The notes under the pieces are model-generated. The model worked only from the letters and a program-made list of their open reading frames with translations. It was not told where the DNA came from and did not search any database. Source: Mesorhizobium australicum (lineage in GTDB: Bacteria; Pseudomonadota; Alphaproteobacteria; Rhizobiales; Rhizobiaceae). Taken from it: a stretch of 64,000 nucleotides of DNA. The position numbers and the translations under genes were made by a program. Of this stretch, positions 31,419 through 39,500 are shown in pieces. Numbering within the stretch: the stretch's first letter is position 1; every line of letters begins with the position of its first letter. The stretch lies in contig NZ_FXBL01000004.1 of NCBI RefSeq assembly GCF_900177325.1, positions 5,027,501 to 5,091,500 of the forward strand, written 5' to 3'.

Positions 31419-32339
31419 TCACATGCCGATTGCGTCCGCCCGCTGGACGATGTTCCTGATGTGGCGAACCGAGGCAATGTCGATCATCTGCCCCTTGAAC
31501 TGAACCGCGCCCAGCCCTTCGGACAGGGCCTTCTCGAAGGCCGCGTACATTTCCCGCGCCTCGTCCACCTGCGCTTGCGTGGGAGAGAACACCTCCTGCG
31601 CGACAGCCACCTGCGAGGGATGGATCGCCCATTTTCCGACCATGCCCAGCGTGGCCGCGCGTGTGGCCTCGCGGCGATAGGCTTCGGGATTGGAGAAGTC
31701 GCCGAACGGGCCGTCGACCGCATCGATGCCGTGGGCGCGGCATGCGATGGTCATGCGTGTGCGCTGATAGTGCCAGATGTCGCCCGGATAGCCGCTCTCC
31801 CCACCGATCGAGGTGATCGGAACGCCCTGGCTGGCCGAATAATCCCCCATTCCGAAGATCAGGCCTTCCAGCCGCGGCGTTGACGCCGCGATGCGCTCGA
31901 CATTCATCATCGCCTCGACCTCTTCGATCAGGCACTCGATGCCGATTTTGCGCTCCAGGCCCAGATCCTTCTCGATCTGGCTGAGGAGCTTGTCGACGAA
32001 GAGCACGTCGTCGGCGTCGAGGACCTTCGGGACAATGATCATGTCCAGGTTCCGGCCCGCACCGGAGACGACCTCGATGAGGTCGCCATAGCAGAAATGA
32101 CTGGCCGGATCGTTGATCCGCACGCAGCGCGTGGTGCGGCCGAAGTCGAGCGTGTTCAGCGCCTCGACGATCTTTCCGCGCGCTTCCTTCTTCTTGTCGG
32201 GAGCCACCGCGTCCTCAAGGTCGAGGAAGACGTAGTCGACGTCCATCGACGCTGCCTTGTTCATCATCTTCTCGGAGCTGCCGGGCACCGAAAGCTGGCA
32301 GCGGCGCAGCCGCGGAGGATGCGGGTATTTCGTGATCAT
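31419..32339 (-). CDS. CitE/HpcH family lyase, malyl-CoA/beta-methylmalyl-CoA lyase (Mcl1)-like
   Basis: A 306-aa (beta/alpha)8 enzyme of the Mg-dependent CitE superfamily. It opens RRCQLSVPGSSEKMMNKA, has metal-binding DLEDAVAPDKK near residue 42, a Glu in IECLIEEVEAM, and VDGPFGDFSNPEAYRREA plus ATLGMVGKWAIHP. The latter motifs closely recall Rhodobacter Mcl1, which splits beta-methylmalyl-CoA into glyoxylate and propionyl-CoA (from memory). It is last in the operon MaoC2-ACAD-MaoC1-lyase, fitting a terminal cleavage step. Confidence 0.88.
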   Translation of the reverse strand: MITKYPHPPRLRRCQLSVPGSSEKMMNKAASMDVDYVFLDLEDAVAPDKKKEARGKIVEALNTLDFGRTTRCVRINDPASHFCYGDLIEVVSGAGRNLDMIIVPKVLDADDVLFVDKLLSQIEKDLGLERKIGIECLIEEVEAMMNVERIAASTPRLEGLIFGMGDYSASQGVPITSIGGESGYPGDIWHYQRTRMTIACRAHGIDAVDGPFGDFSNPEAYRREATRAATLGMVGKWAIHPSQVAVAQEVFSPTQAQVDEAREMYAAFEKALSEGLGAVQFKGQMIDIASVRHIRNIVQRADAIGM

Positions 32340-32355
32340 CGGTGTCTCTTCCTTC

Positions 32356-32856
32356 TTACCTGGCAGCGCTCGGCTTGCGCTTGACGAGCGCGGTGCGCTC
32401 GCCTTCGAAGACCAGCTTGTCGTCCTGATTGATGCCGTAGTGCCGGAATCGGATGACGCCCGCGTCCGGACGGGCCGACTCCGTTTTCTCCAGCACTTCC
32501 GTCATGGCGTAGAGGGTGTCGCCGTGGATGACCGGATGCTTGAGGCGGATCTTGTCCATGCCCAGCTCCTCGATCACCTGTTCGGCGGTGTCCTGTGCCG
32601 CCAGCCCTATGACGAGCGAGAAGTTGATGCCGCCAAACACGATGCGCGTGTCGAAGCCGGCGACGCCTTTCAGCGACTGGGTCTTCATCCGATGCTCGTT
32701 GAAATGTCCGTCGGCGGTGTTCATGACCAGATTGGTCAGCAGCACATTGTCCATCTCGGTCATCGTCTTGCCGCGGGCATGCGAGATGACCTGTCCGACC
32801 TCGAAATCCTCGAAGTAGTTGTTCGGTGAGGTCAGGGCGGGATCGTTGGCTTTCAT
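32356..32856 (-). CDS. MaoC-like hot-dog dehydratase
   Basis: A 166-aa single hot-dog domain protein probably adding water to an enoyl-CoA. It opens NYFEDFEVGQVISHARG, and the active-site stretch reads NTADGHFNEH. His is kept, while the Asp of the canonical (R)-hydratase TGDxNPxH is shifted or replaced by Asn depending on alignment. The G-rich helix is VFGGINFSLVIGL. GAGGAGAGC precedes the ATG. Placed just before an Mcl1-like lyase, it resembles mesaconyl-CoA or itaconyl-CoA hydratases in role (inference). Confidence 0.85.
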   Translation of the reverse strand: MKANDPALTSPNNYFEDFEVGQVISHARGKTMTEMDNVLLTNLVMNTADGHFNEHRMKTQSLKGVAGFDTRIVFGGINFSLVIGLAAQDTAEQVIEELGMDKIRLKHPVIHGDTLYAMTEVLEKTESARPDAGVIRFRHYGINQDDKLVFEGERTALVKRKPSAAR

Positions 32857-32866
32857 GCTGCTCTCC

Positions 32867-34111
32867 TCATGCTTCGCCGAACGCCATGTCGACCATGCGC
32901 CTGTCCGTCTCCGATCGGCCCAGGATGCTGTCCGAGATGATGCGAAGCTGGATTTCCGACGTGCCTTCGAAGATCTTCGTCAGGCGCGCGTCGCGCCAGT
33001 GCCGCTCGACGGCATGCAGCTTGGTGTAGCCGGCGCCGCCGAGGATCTGCAGCGCATCCGAAGTGACGCGCTCCGCCATCTCGGCCGAGAGATATTTCAC
33101 CATCGAGGATTCGCGATCGCAGCGGCGGCCCTGGTCGATCTCGTTGCAGACGAAATACATCAGCTGTCGGCACGCTTCGATCCTCGTCGCCATCTCGGCG
33201 ATCCTGAACCGCAGCGACTGGAACTCCGTGATCGGCATGCCGAACTGCCTGCGTTCGCCCGCATAGGCGATGGCGTCGTCCAGCGCCGCCTGCGCGAGGC
33301 CGATCGAGCGGGCGGCCGTGTGCGCGCGGGCGCCTTCGAGACCGCTCGTCATCAGGTAGAAGGCCTTGCCCTCCTCGCCCAGCAGCGCCGAGCCGGGGAC
33401 GCGCGTGCCCTGGAAACTCAGCTCGAACGTGTTCCAGCCGAAATAGCCGATCTTGGGGATCGGGCTGCCAGCGCAGTTCGTCGGAAGCGTGCCGCGCTCC
33501 TTGTCGATCACGAAGGCGGAGATGCCGAGGTGGCGTTTGGCCGCCGACGGCGGCGGCGAGGTGCGTGCGAACACGACAAGGAAATCGGCACCGTCCGCGA
33601 AAGTGCACCAGTATTTGCTCCCGGTGATCACCCATTCGTCCCCGTCCTTGACGGCCCGGCAGGAGATCGAGGCGAGATCGGAGCCGGTGCCGGGCTCCGA
33701 CAGCGCCGCGGCGGCCAGATAGTCGCCTTGCGCCGCCCGGCGAAGCCGATCTGCCTGCGCGTCCGTCAGGTTCCCTTTCTTCGGCAGGAACGAGCCCTGG
33801 CCCCGCGCAATGATCGATGCCACCGACATCCAGCCGCGCGCGAGTTCCTCCGCGATAAGGCAATACTCGAAATATCCGAGCCCCAATCCGCCATATTGCT
33901 CCGGCACCAGGATGCCGAAATATCCCATCTCGGCCATCTTCCGGCGCAGATCCATCGGGATCTCGCCCTTCTCCGGATCAAGCCGGTTCGCCACCGGCAA
34001 CACCTCGTTGCGGGTGAATTCGCGCGCCACCTGCTGGATCATCCGGCGTTCGGACGTCATGTAGCCGCGACCGTCGTTCTCGACGGACGGGTCTGCCGAT
34101 AGTGCGGTCAT
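32867..34111 (-). CDS. Acyl-CoA dehydrogenase
   Basis: A 414-aa FAD enzyme forming an alpha,beta-double bond in an acyl-CoA. Family motifs appear in order: FGILVPEQYGGLGLGYFEY, ALSEPGTGSDLASI, ITGSKYWCTFADGADF, then YAGERRQFGMPI, LQILGGAGYTK and IFEGTSEIQ, where the Glu is the usual catalytic base. It overlaps neither neighbour but sits 1 base after MaoC2's stop. Specificity (methylsuccinyl-CoA, glutaryl-like or branched chain) cannot be decided from sequence. Confidence 0.9.
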   Translation of the reverse strand: MTALSADPSVENDGRGYMTSERRMIQQVAREFTRNEVLPVANRLDPEKGEIPMDLRRKMAEMGYFGILVPEQYGGLGLGYFEYCLIAEELARGWMSVASIIARGQGSFLPKKGNLTDAQADRLRRAAQGDYLAAAALSEPGTGSDLASISCRAVKDGDEWVITGSKYWCTFADGADFLVVFARTSPPPSAAKRHLGISAFVIDKERGTLPTNCAGSPIPKIGYFGWNTFELSFQGTRVPGSALLGEEGKAFYLMTSGLEGARAHTAARSIGLAQAALDDAIAYAGERRQFGMPITEFQSLRFRIAEMATRIEACRQLMYFVCNEIDQGRRCDRESSMVKYLSAEMAERVTSDALQILGGAGYTKLHAVERHWRDARLTKIFEGTSEIQLRIISDSILGRSETDRRMVDMAFGEA

Positions 34112-34112
34112 T

Positions 34113-34610
34113 TCAGCCGTCCCTCTTGCGCACGAGATTGCTCCTCGTGAATTCGATCAGGGTTTCGCCGGCCACGGTGTGGCCGCGCGTGCGCCAGGTG
34201 ACGATGCCGTAGTCGGGTCGGCTTTCGGTCGTCCGGCAGGCCGTGACGGTGCTTTCCGCATACACGGTCTCCCCGACGATAACCGGCCGTGCGTAGGTGA
34301 GGTCGTCCACGCCGAGAAAAGGCCCGCCGATTTCGCTCAGATCCTCCACGCTCAGGCCGAAGACGGTTCCAAAAAGCAGCAGCGGACACACGACCAGGCC
34401 GCTCCGTCCCTCCGCCCGCGCATATTCCTCGTTGAAGTAGATCGGGTTGTAGTGGAGCGTGAGGGTGGTGAAGAGGACGTTGTCGCCCTGCGTCAGCGTA
34501 CGCCCCCAATGGTGGCGGAAAACCTGGCCGACCGCGAAGTCCTCATAGCTGTTTCCGCGCCCCCAGAACTGCGCGCGACTGCGCAACTGCGCGACGATGT
34601 CGTCCGGCAT
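34113..34610 (-). CDS. Second MaoC-like hot-dog protein, catalytic dyad altered
   Basis: A 165-aa hot-dog protein, first gene of the lyase operon. It starts with SYEDFAVGQVFRHHWGRTL and has the fold motif GLVVCPLLLFGTVFGL. At the active-site segment it reads LHYNPIYFNEEYA where active hydratases read GDxNPIHxDEEYA, so Asp appears as His and His as Tyr. It could be inactive, could partner MaoC1 in a heterodimer, or could catalyse a different reaction. CGAGGGAGGG precedes the ATG. Confidence 0.82.
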   Translation of the reverse strand: MPDDIVAQLRSRAQFWGRGNSYEDFAVGQVFRHHWGRTLTQGDNVLFTTLTLHYNPIYFNEEYARAEGRSGLVVCPLLLFGTVFGLSVEDLSEIGGPFLGVDDLTYARPVIVGETVYAESTVTACRTTESRPDYGIVTWRTRGHTVAGETLIEFTRSNLVRKRDG

Positions 34611-35018
34611 CCGGCGTCCCTCCCTCGGTCACGCAGCCGATGGTGCGATCGGGCGTGTTTTCTTCCAGGCCCGCGGATGCTGCGCAGGATCGCAAGCCGG
34701 ATCCCGCCGATGTGCCGACGCCGCTGGTGTCGCGGCACTCCGTCATCCACGCGCTTGTCCTGTTGTTCAGAAAGCGGTGTCCGCAAACAAGCGCAAACCG
34801 GGCGCGGCGCGCCGGACAACACATATGTGGCGCGTGCACTTCGATGGACGGATTTCGTTCCGCCGGCCGCATTTCACATATGTGCTCTCAGCGTCCCTTT
34901 CCCCGCTCTCCGATTGACTGCCACGCCGTCCAGCGAACACGCTCCTTTCGTTCGCGGCTAGGCAAGGCCAGCTTCTCGCTGGTCATGCAGGGGCGCGAAG
35001 CAAGGGAGGAGGACGATC
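34611..35018. promoter_or_regulatory. 408-bp divergent control region with two CACATATGTG operators
   Basis: No gene is seen. Perfect palindromes CACATATGTG occur at 34820-34829 and 34875-34884, centres 55 bp apart (about five helical turns). One probably serves the MaoC2-ACAD-MaoC1-lyase operon to the left and the other the SCP2-like/hydrolase/aldehyde dehydrogenase genes to the right. Confidence 0.6.
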
Positions 35019-35414
35019 ATGCAGGAATCCATCACGTTCGATGTCGACGAGATCCGTCTTCAGGTGAACGCCGACAAGGAATGGACGCTGGCCGCGCGCT
35101 ACTGGTACGCGCGAATCCGTTTCTCGATCGGAGCCGACCGCTACTTCATGCGTGTCGAGGACGGCAGGGTGACGGAGTTCGTCGCGGGAACGCAGGGCTT
35201 CGATCCTTACCAGATCGACATCGGCGCTCCCGCCGAAGTCTGGGAAAAGATGCTGGCGAAGGTCCCGCCGGCCTACTGCCAGAGTTTTCTGCCGGCACAG
35301 CTCTTCTTCGGCGCGACGCTCGGCGGCGATCTGGCCGCGATCTACTCTCACTACGCGGCGCTCGAGCGCATCCTGGCGGTCATGCGCCGCTGTCACAACG
35401 CGGTTGCCGCCTGA
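35019..35414 (+). CDS. Small protein resembling SCP2 sterol-binding domain
   Basis: A 131-aa protein that I place tentatively in the SCP2-like fold: ITFDVDEIRLQVNADKEW, then alternating strands, FMRVEDGRVTEFVAG and the helix IGAPAEVWEKMLAKVPP. The C-terminal part is helical. There is no signal peptide. A strong GGAGGAGGACGATC precedes the ATG. It begins the rightward operon with a hydrolase and aldehyde dehydrogenase. It may bind or ferry a hydrophobic substrate or acyl-CoA; this is a guess from fold and context. Confidence 0.6.
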   Translation: MQESITFDVDEIRLQVNADKEWTLAARYWYARIRFSIGADRYFMRVEDGRVTEFVAGTQGFDPYQIDIGAPAEVWEKMLAKVPPAYCQSFLPAQLFFGATLGGDLAAIYSHYAALERILAVMRRCHNAVAA

Positions 35415-35437
35415 GTCCGCAGAGGGAGGAAGCATCA

Positions 35438-36289
35438 ATGAGATACTCGAACGTTACCGGCCGCTATGCCTATCTCGAAGTCGAGGGGGTCGAATACCGC
35501 GTCTACATCGAGGAGGCCGGAGCCGGCATCCCGGTTCTGCTCCAGCACACGGCCGGCTCCGACGCCCGCCAGTGGCGCCACCTCCTCGAAGACGAGGAGC
35601 TGACGAAAAGGTTCCGCTTCATCGCCTACGACCTGCCTTACCATGGCAAGTCGGTGCCACCGCTTTCCGAGCGGTATTGGGAAGAGGAATACAAGCTGCG
35701 CAAGGACTGGTTCATGACCTTCGTCACCACCCTTGCAAGCGAAATGAAGCTGGTGGATCCGATCTACATGGGGTGTTCGATGGGCGGCCATCTCGCACCC
35801 GATCTGGCGCTGCATTATCCCGGCGTCTTCAGGGCGGTCATCGGCATAGAGGCCGCGGCATCCAGCGCCGGGGTGGAAACGCTGCTGAAGTTCCTCTGGC
35901 ATCCGGAAATCTCGAACGAGAGCAAGCCCGCGATGATGCACACCTTGTGCTCGCCCACCGCTCCCGAGCCCTATGTGCGCGAGACCATTTGGTGCTACAG
36001 CCAGGGTGCTCCGGTCGTCTTCAAGGGCGACCTCAACTACTACGTCGTCGAGCACGACCTGACCGCGACGGCCAGAGACATCGATACGTCGAAGACGGCC
36101 GTCTACATCCTCAACGGCGAGTATGACTGGTCGGGCTACGCCGCGGCCGGCGAGGCCCTGGCGAAGGATATCGCCGGCGCGAAATGGACCTTCATGCAGG
36201 GGGTCGGCCATTTCCCGATGAGCGAGGATCCGGTCCGGTTCCGGTCCTACATCGTACCGATCCTCGACGAGATCGCCGCGCGCGCTTAG
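35438..36289 (+). CDS. Alpha/beta hydrolase (esterase-like)
   Basis: A 283-aa serine hydrolase. The nucleophile elbow is GCSMGG (Ser about 114), the oxyanion region QHTAGSDAR, the acid probably in LNGEYDWSGY and the His in GVGHFPMSEDP. GGGAGGAA lies before the ATG at 35438. It is 23 bp downstream of the SCP2-like gene and upstream of the aldehyde dehydrogenase. An ester or lactone hydrolysis feeding the GMC alcohol dehydrogenase would fit the locus. Confidence 0.85.
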   Translation: MRYSNVTGRYAYLEVEGVEYRVYIEEAGAGIPVLLQHTAGSDARQWRHLLEDEELTKRFRFIAYDLPYHGKSVPPLSERYWEEEYKLRKDWFMTFVTTLASEMKLVDPIYMGCSMGGHLAPDLALHYPGVFRAVIGIEAAASSAGVETLLKFLWHPEISNESKPAMMHTLCSPTAPEPYVRETIWCYSQGAPVVFKGDLNYYVVEHDLTATARDIDTSKTAVYILNGEYDWSGYAAAGEALAKDIAGAKWTFMQGVGHFPMSEDPVRFRSYIVPILDEIAARA

Positions 36290-36345
36290 TCACGCGGCCT
36301 GCGCCAGCCACCCGCAAATTCAGACGGGACATGAAGGAAGAGAAC

Positions 36346-37782
36346 GTGAGCGATCGCTGGAACCACTACATCGGCGGGACATTCAGGGAGCCGGCTGGCG
36401 GCGCCTATCTTCGCGAGCGCAATCCCCGCACCCGCGGCTTTTCCTATGAGATTGCGCGCGGCTCGTCCGAAGACGTGCGTCTTGCCGTGGAAGCCGCCCG
36501 CGCGGCCTACCCGGCATGGCGGGCGCTGAGGCCGATCGCGAGAGGGCGTGTCCTCTCCGCAATGGCCGCAGCGATCCGCAGCAACCTTGACGACCTTGCC
36601 GAGAGCGAGAGCCTGGAGACCGGCAAGACGGCCGTGCAGGCGAAAGCCGAGATCGAGGTGGCCGCCCAGTATTTCGAGTTCTATGCCAGCGTCATCAACC
36701 TGCCCGGCGGCGAGGTCATCGACCTCGGCGACAAATACCATTCCTACACCCGGCGCGAGCCGCTCGGCGTCGTCGGCGTCATCCTGCCCTGGAACGGGCC
36801 GCTGAACCAGGCAGCGCGAGGCATCGCGCCGGCGCTCGGCGCTGGCAACGCTGTAGTGTCGAAGCCGTCGGAATTCACCTCCGTCTCCCTCCTCAAACTC
36901 GCGCGCCTCGCAGTGGAGCAATGCGGGCTTCCGGCCGGCCTGCTGAACGTCGTGACCGGAAACGGTCCGGAAACGGGCGAGGCCATCGTTTCGCACCCCG
37001 AAATCCGCAAGGTCGCCTTCACCGGCTCGCTGAGAGCCGGCCGCGAGATCGGCCGCATCGCCGCCGAAAGGGTGATACCGGTGACGCTGGAGCTCGGCGG
37101 AAAATCCCCGAATGTCGTTTTCGCCGACGCCGACCTGGACGCCGCCGCGCTAGGAGCGCTGAGGGCATTTATCAGCAATGCCGGACAGATCTGCTCCAGC
37201 GGCACGCGCTGCCTGGTCGAGGCCTCGATCCACGACGTCTTCGTCGACAAGCTGGCAACCGCGCTGGATAAGGTGAGCATCGGCAGGCAGGAGCCTGGCT
37301 CGATCGGTCCGATGTCAACCGAGGCGCAGTTCGACAAGGTGCAGTCCTATTACGGGATAGCGCGGGGAGAGGGTCTGGTCGCCGTGCGCGGCGGTGCGCT
37401 GCCCGATGCTCCGGAGCTGAAGGAAGGCTGGTTCGTCCTGCCGACCATATACGCAAACGTGCCCAACTCGTCGCGCCTCGCGCGAGAGGAAATCTTCGGC
37501 CCCATCCTGTCCGTCATCCCCTTTTCCGACGAGGCCGACGCGATACGGATCGCCAACGATACAGAGTATGGCCTCGTGGCAGGCCTGTGGACGCGCGACC
37601 TCGCCCGCGCGCACCGCGTCGCCGGCCAGATCGAGGCCGGCCAGGTCTTCGTCAACGAGTATTTTGCCGGCGGTGTGGAAACCCCGTTCGGCGGCTACAA
37701 GCAGAGCGGCATCGGACGCGAAAAGGGCATCGAGGCCCTTCACCATTATTCCCAAGTCAAATCCGTCACCATAGCACTCTGA
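36346..37782 (+). CDS. Aldehyde dehydrogenase (NAD(P)+ dependent)
   Basis: A 478-aa member of the ALDH superfamily that oxidises an aldehyde to a carboxylic acid. Catalytic Glu249 lies in VTLELGGKSPN, and the nucleophile Cys283 in FISNAGQICSSGTR. The substrate tunnel motif VGVILPWNGPLNQ and C-terminal FGGYKQSGIGREKG are intact. GTG 36346 is preferred because AAGGAAGAG precedes it; ATG 36331 gives five more residues. Together with the GMC enzyme it would turn a primary alcohol into the acid used by the CoA-transferase. Confidence 0.88.
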   Translation: MSDRWNHYIGGTFREPAGGAYLRERNPRTRGFSYEIARGSSEDVRLAVEAARAAYPAWRALRPIARGRVLSAMAAAIRSNLDDLAESESLETGKTAVQAKAEIEVAAQYFEFYASVINLPGGEVIDLGDKYHSYTRREPLGVVGVILPWNGPLNQAARGIAPALGAGNAVVSKPSEFTSVSLLKLARLAVEQCGLPAGLLNVVTGNGPETGEAIVSHPEIRKVAFTGSLRAGREIGRIAAERVIPVTLELGGKSPNVVFADADLDAAALGALRAFISNAGQICSSGTRCLVEASIHDVFVDKLATALDKVSIGRQEPGSIGPMSTEAQFDKVQSYYGIARGEGLVAVRGGALPDAPELKEGWFVLPTIYANVPNSSRLAREEIFGPILSVIPFSDEADAIRIANDTEYGLVAGLWTRDLARAHRVAGQIEAGQVFVNEYFAGGVETPFGGYKQSGIGREKGIEALHHYSQVKSVTIAL

Positions 37783-37935
37783 ACATACATGCTCGTCGAA
37801 TAGCTCCGAGATCAGGGCGCGATCTGGAACAGCGCCTGCATGCTCCACGTCGCAGTCGGCGCCTGACCCATGCCAATCAAGGTGAGATCGTGTGTCTGTG
37901 GAGCAACGTGCGCCGAGCCGCGCTAAAGCTGCTTT

Positions 37936-39288
37936 TCAGTCTGTTGCAAACTGGCAATCCAACCGGTGAAGGCTAGACGGCCGGTCGGTGATACCTCTCC
38001 GACCGTGACCGACAGTCCAGCGTGAGGGCCAGATGACTTTGTTGATCTCACTGGTCGTAGCACTCTGAAGAGATGACCAATCGCTCGCGGCATGATGCTT
38101 CCAAAGGATGCCGCCAGGTCCCATTTCGGGATTGAACATCACGTTGAGATCGAAAGCAGACACCTCCGCCAAGTTCGGTCCGATCCAATATGACGGACTC
38201 CGACCAGGACTACCGTGGACTATCGCGGTCAACGTTTGCTGGCTGCCCCGCAAGCCCAGCCAAATCTGCTCGATCGAACCTGGAGCGAAAGCTGAGAAGA
38301 AGGTTTGTGGCCTGGCGGTCCCGCAGGAGCTCGGCTGTCCCGTAACCCTCAGTTCAATCCGTCGACCCATAGCAAGGCAGCCCTGGATAGGGGCTTCCAT
38401 TTCGCCCCTCGGCAAGGTTTTCCACTCCGACTCTTGCTCGGTCGGCGGCCACTCAAATTTCTCTCTGATAGCCCCCTCTGTGTCCAACACATTCAAGCGA
38501 AGGCCTTGGTCGTCAATCGCGGCTTGGACGCAGTGCAGGTATTCGACACCTTCAGGCATGCGGTGCGCGGTCCCGGCACCAGCAGTACATATCTGCAGGA
38601 CACCTCGATGGATCTGCACATCGAATGCGAGGATATGGCTGCAGACATAGGCCAACACCTTCTCCCTGACCAATATGTCCCAGAACTTTGGGCCGTCTTC
38701 CGGGCCAATCTCGCGCTGGTACGGGCCGGAAAATCCGTTCACCGGAAAGACCGGGTGGTGACCGACAACGAGTTTGTGGCGAACGTCAGCATTCTCCTGG
38801 AGTGTCCTCTCGAGCCACTGGGTCTCGACATACCCCTCGCCTCCCGAGCCGCTCCACAAAGTGTTGACGAAGACCATCAGGAGATCGCCACGCCGCACGA
38901 AATAGGACAGGCCAAGTTGGTCGACCGGACCATTGTCCGGGAGTCCGAGCACATCGCGGAATACCGCTTCGCTCATCTCATCATAGGCTGTGTGGTTGCC
39001 GGTGGTATGCCACATCGGGATCTGCGTGCGATCCAGCCAGCCCATCTCGACTTCCAGCCAATGCCGCCACTGGTCCCTCAGCGCCGCTTCGTCCGAAACC
39101 AAACCGATGACTTCGTCGCCAGGGAAGAGGATGAATTCCGGCGCTGGATCGAGGCGTCTCACGACCGCATTCACTGAAGCAAACGTCTGTTCATGAAGGG
39201 CATTCGGGACGCCTGAACAGGAGTCGCCGTAGATGACGAACTGGTGGCCTTGACCACGCGGACAAATCGCCGGAATGCGCGGCGTCAT
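37936..39288 (-). CDS. Calcineurin-like phosphoesterase family protein, unusual C-terminal half
   Basis: A 450-aa protein. Residues about 15-250 form a metallophosphoesterase: VIYGDSCSG, FPGDEVI, TTGNHTAYDE, VVGHHPVF and CSHILAFD. The last motif departs from GHxH (second His replaced by Leu), and the GDN Asn/His position is Glu, so metal binding may be altered. The C-terminal 190 residues are rich in strands and recognised by no motif I know. There is no signal peptide. Codon use looks less GC-biased than its neighbours. GGAGGAG precedes the ATG. It stands alone between loci B and C; no catabolic link is evident. Confidence 0.72.
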   Translation of the reverse strand: MTPRIPAICPRGQGHQFVIYGDSCSGVPNALHEQTFASVNAVVRRLDPAPEFILFPGDEVIGLVSDEAALRDQWRHWLEVEMGWLDRTQIPMWHTTGNHTAYDEMSEAVFRDVLGLPDNGPVDQLGLSYFVRRGDLLMVFVNTLWSGSGGEGYVETQWLERTLQENADVRHKLVVGHHPVFPVNGFSGPYQREIGPEDGPKFWDILVREKVLAYVCSHILAFDVQIHRGVLQICTAGAGTAHRMPEGVEYLHCVQAAIDDQGLRLNVLDTEGAIREKFEWPPTEQESEWKTLPRGEMEAPIQGCLAMGRRIELRVTGQPSSCGTARPQTFFSAFAPGSIEQIWLGLRGSQQTLTAIVHGSPGRSPSYWIGPNLAEVSAFDLNVMFNPEMGPGGILWKHHAASDWSSLQSATTSEINKVIWPSRWTVGHGRRGITDRPSSLHRLDCQFATD

Positions 39289-39500
39289 ATACTCCTCCCT
39301 TGAGCTGCTACGCCCTTCAGGACGCGCCCGTCACGTGCGCAATAGGGAGCTCCGATCCCTTCCATGGACCCATCCACGTCTGCAGAACGTCCGGCGGCGC
39401 GCATCCGCGGAGCATCCGCTTACCAAGCTGGCGCTTCAGCAGCATCCTCCCCGTTCTGCCCCTGAGCGGCGTTACGATCGCTGCAGCCTCGCAAAACAGG
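39289..39500. other. Gap without visible gene
   Basis: Between the phosphoesterase start and the pyrF stop I see no gene, repeat or strong hairpin. It must hold the phosphoesterase promoter and the end of the pyrF transcript. Confidence 0.5.
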
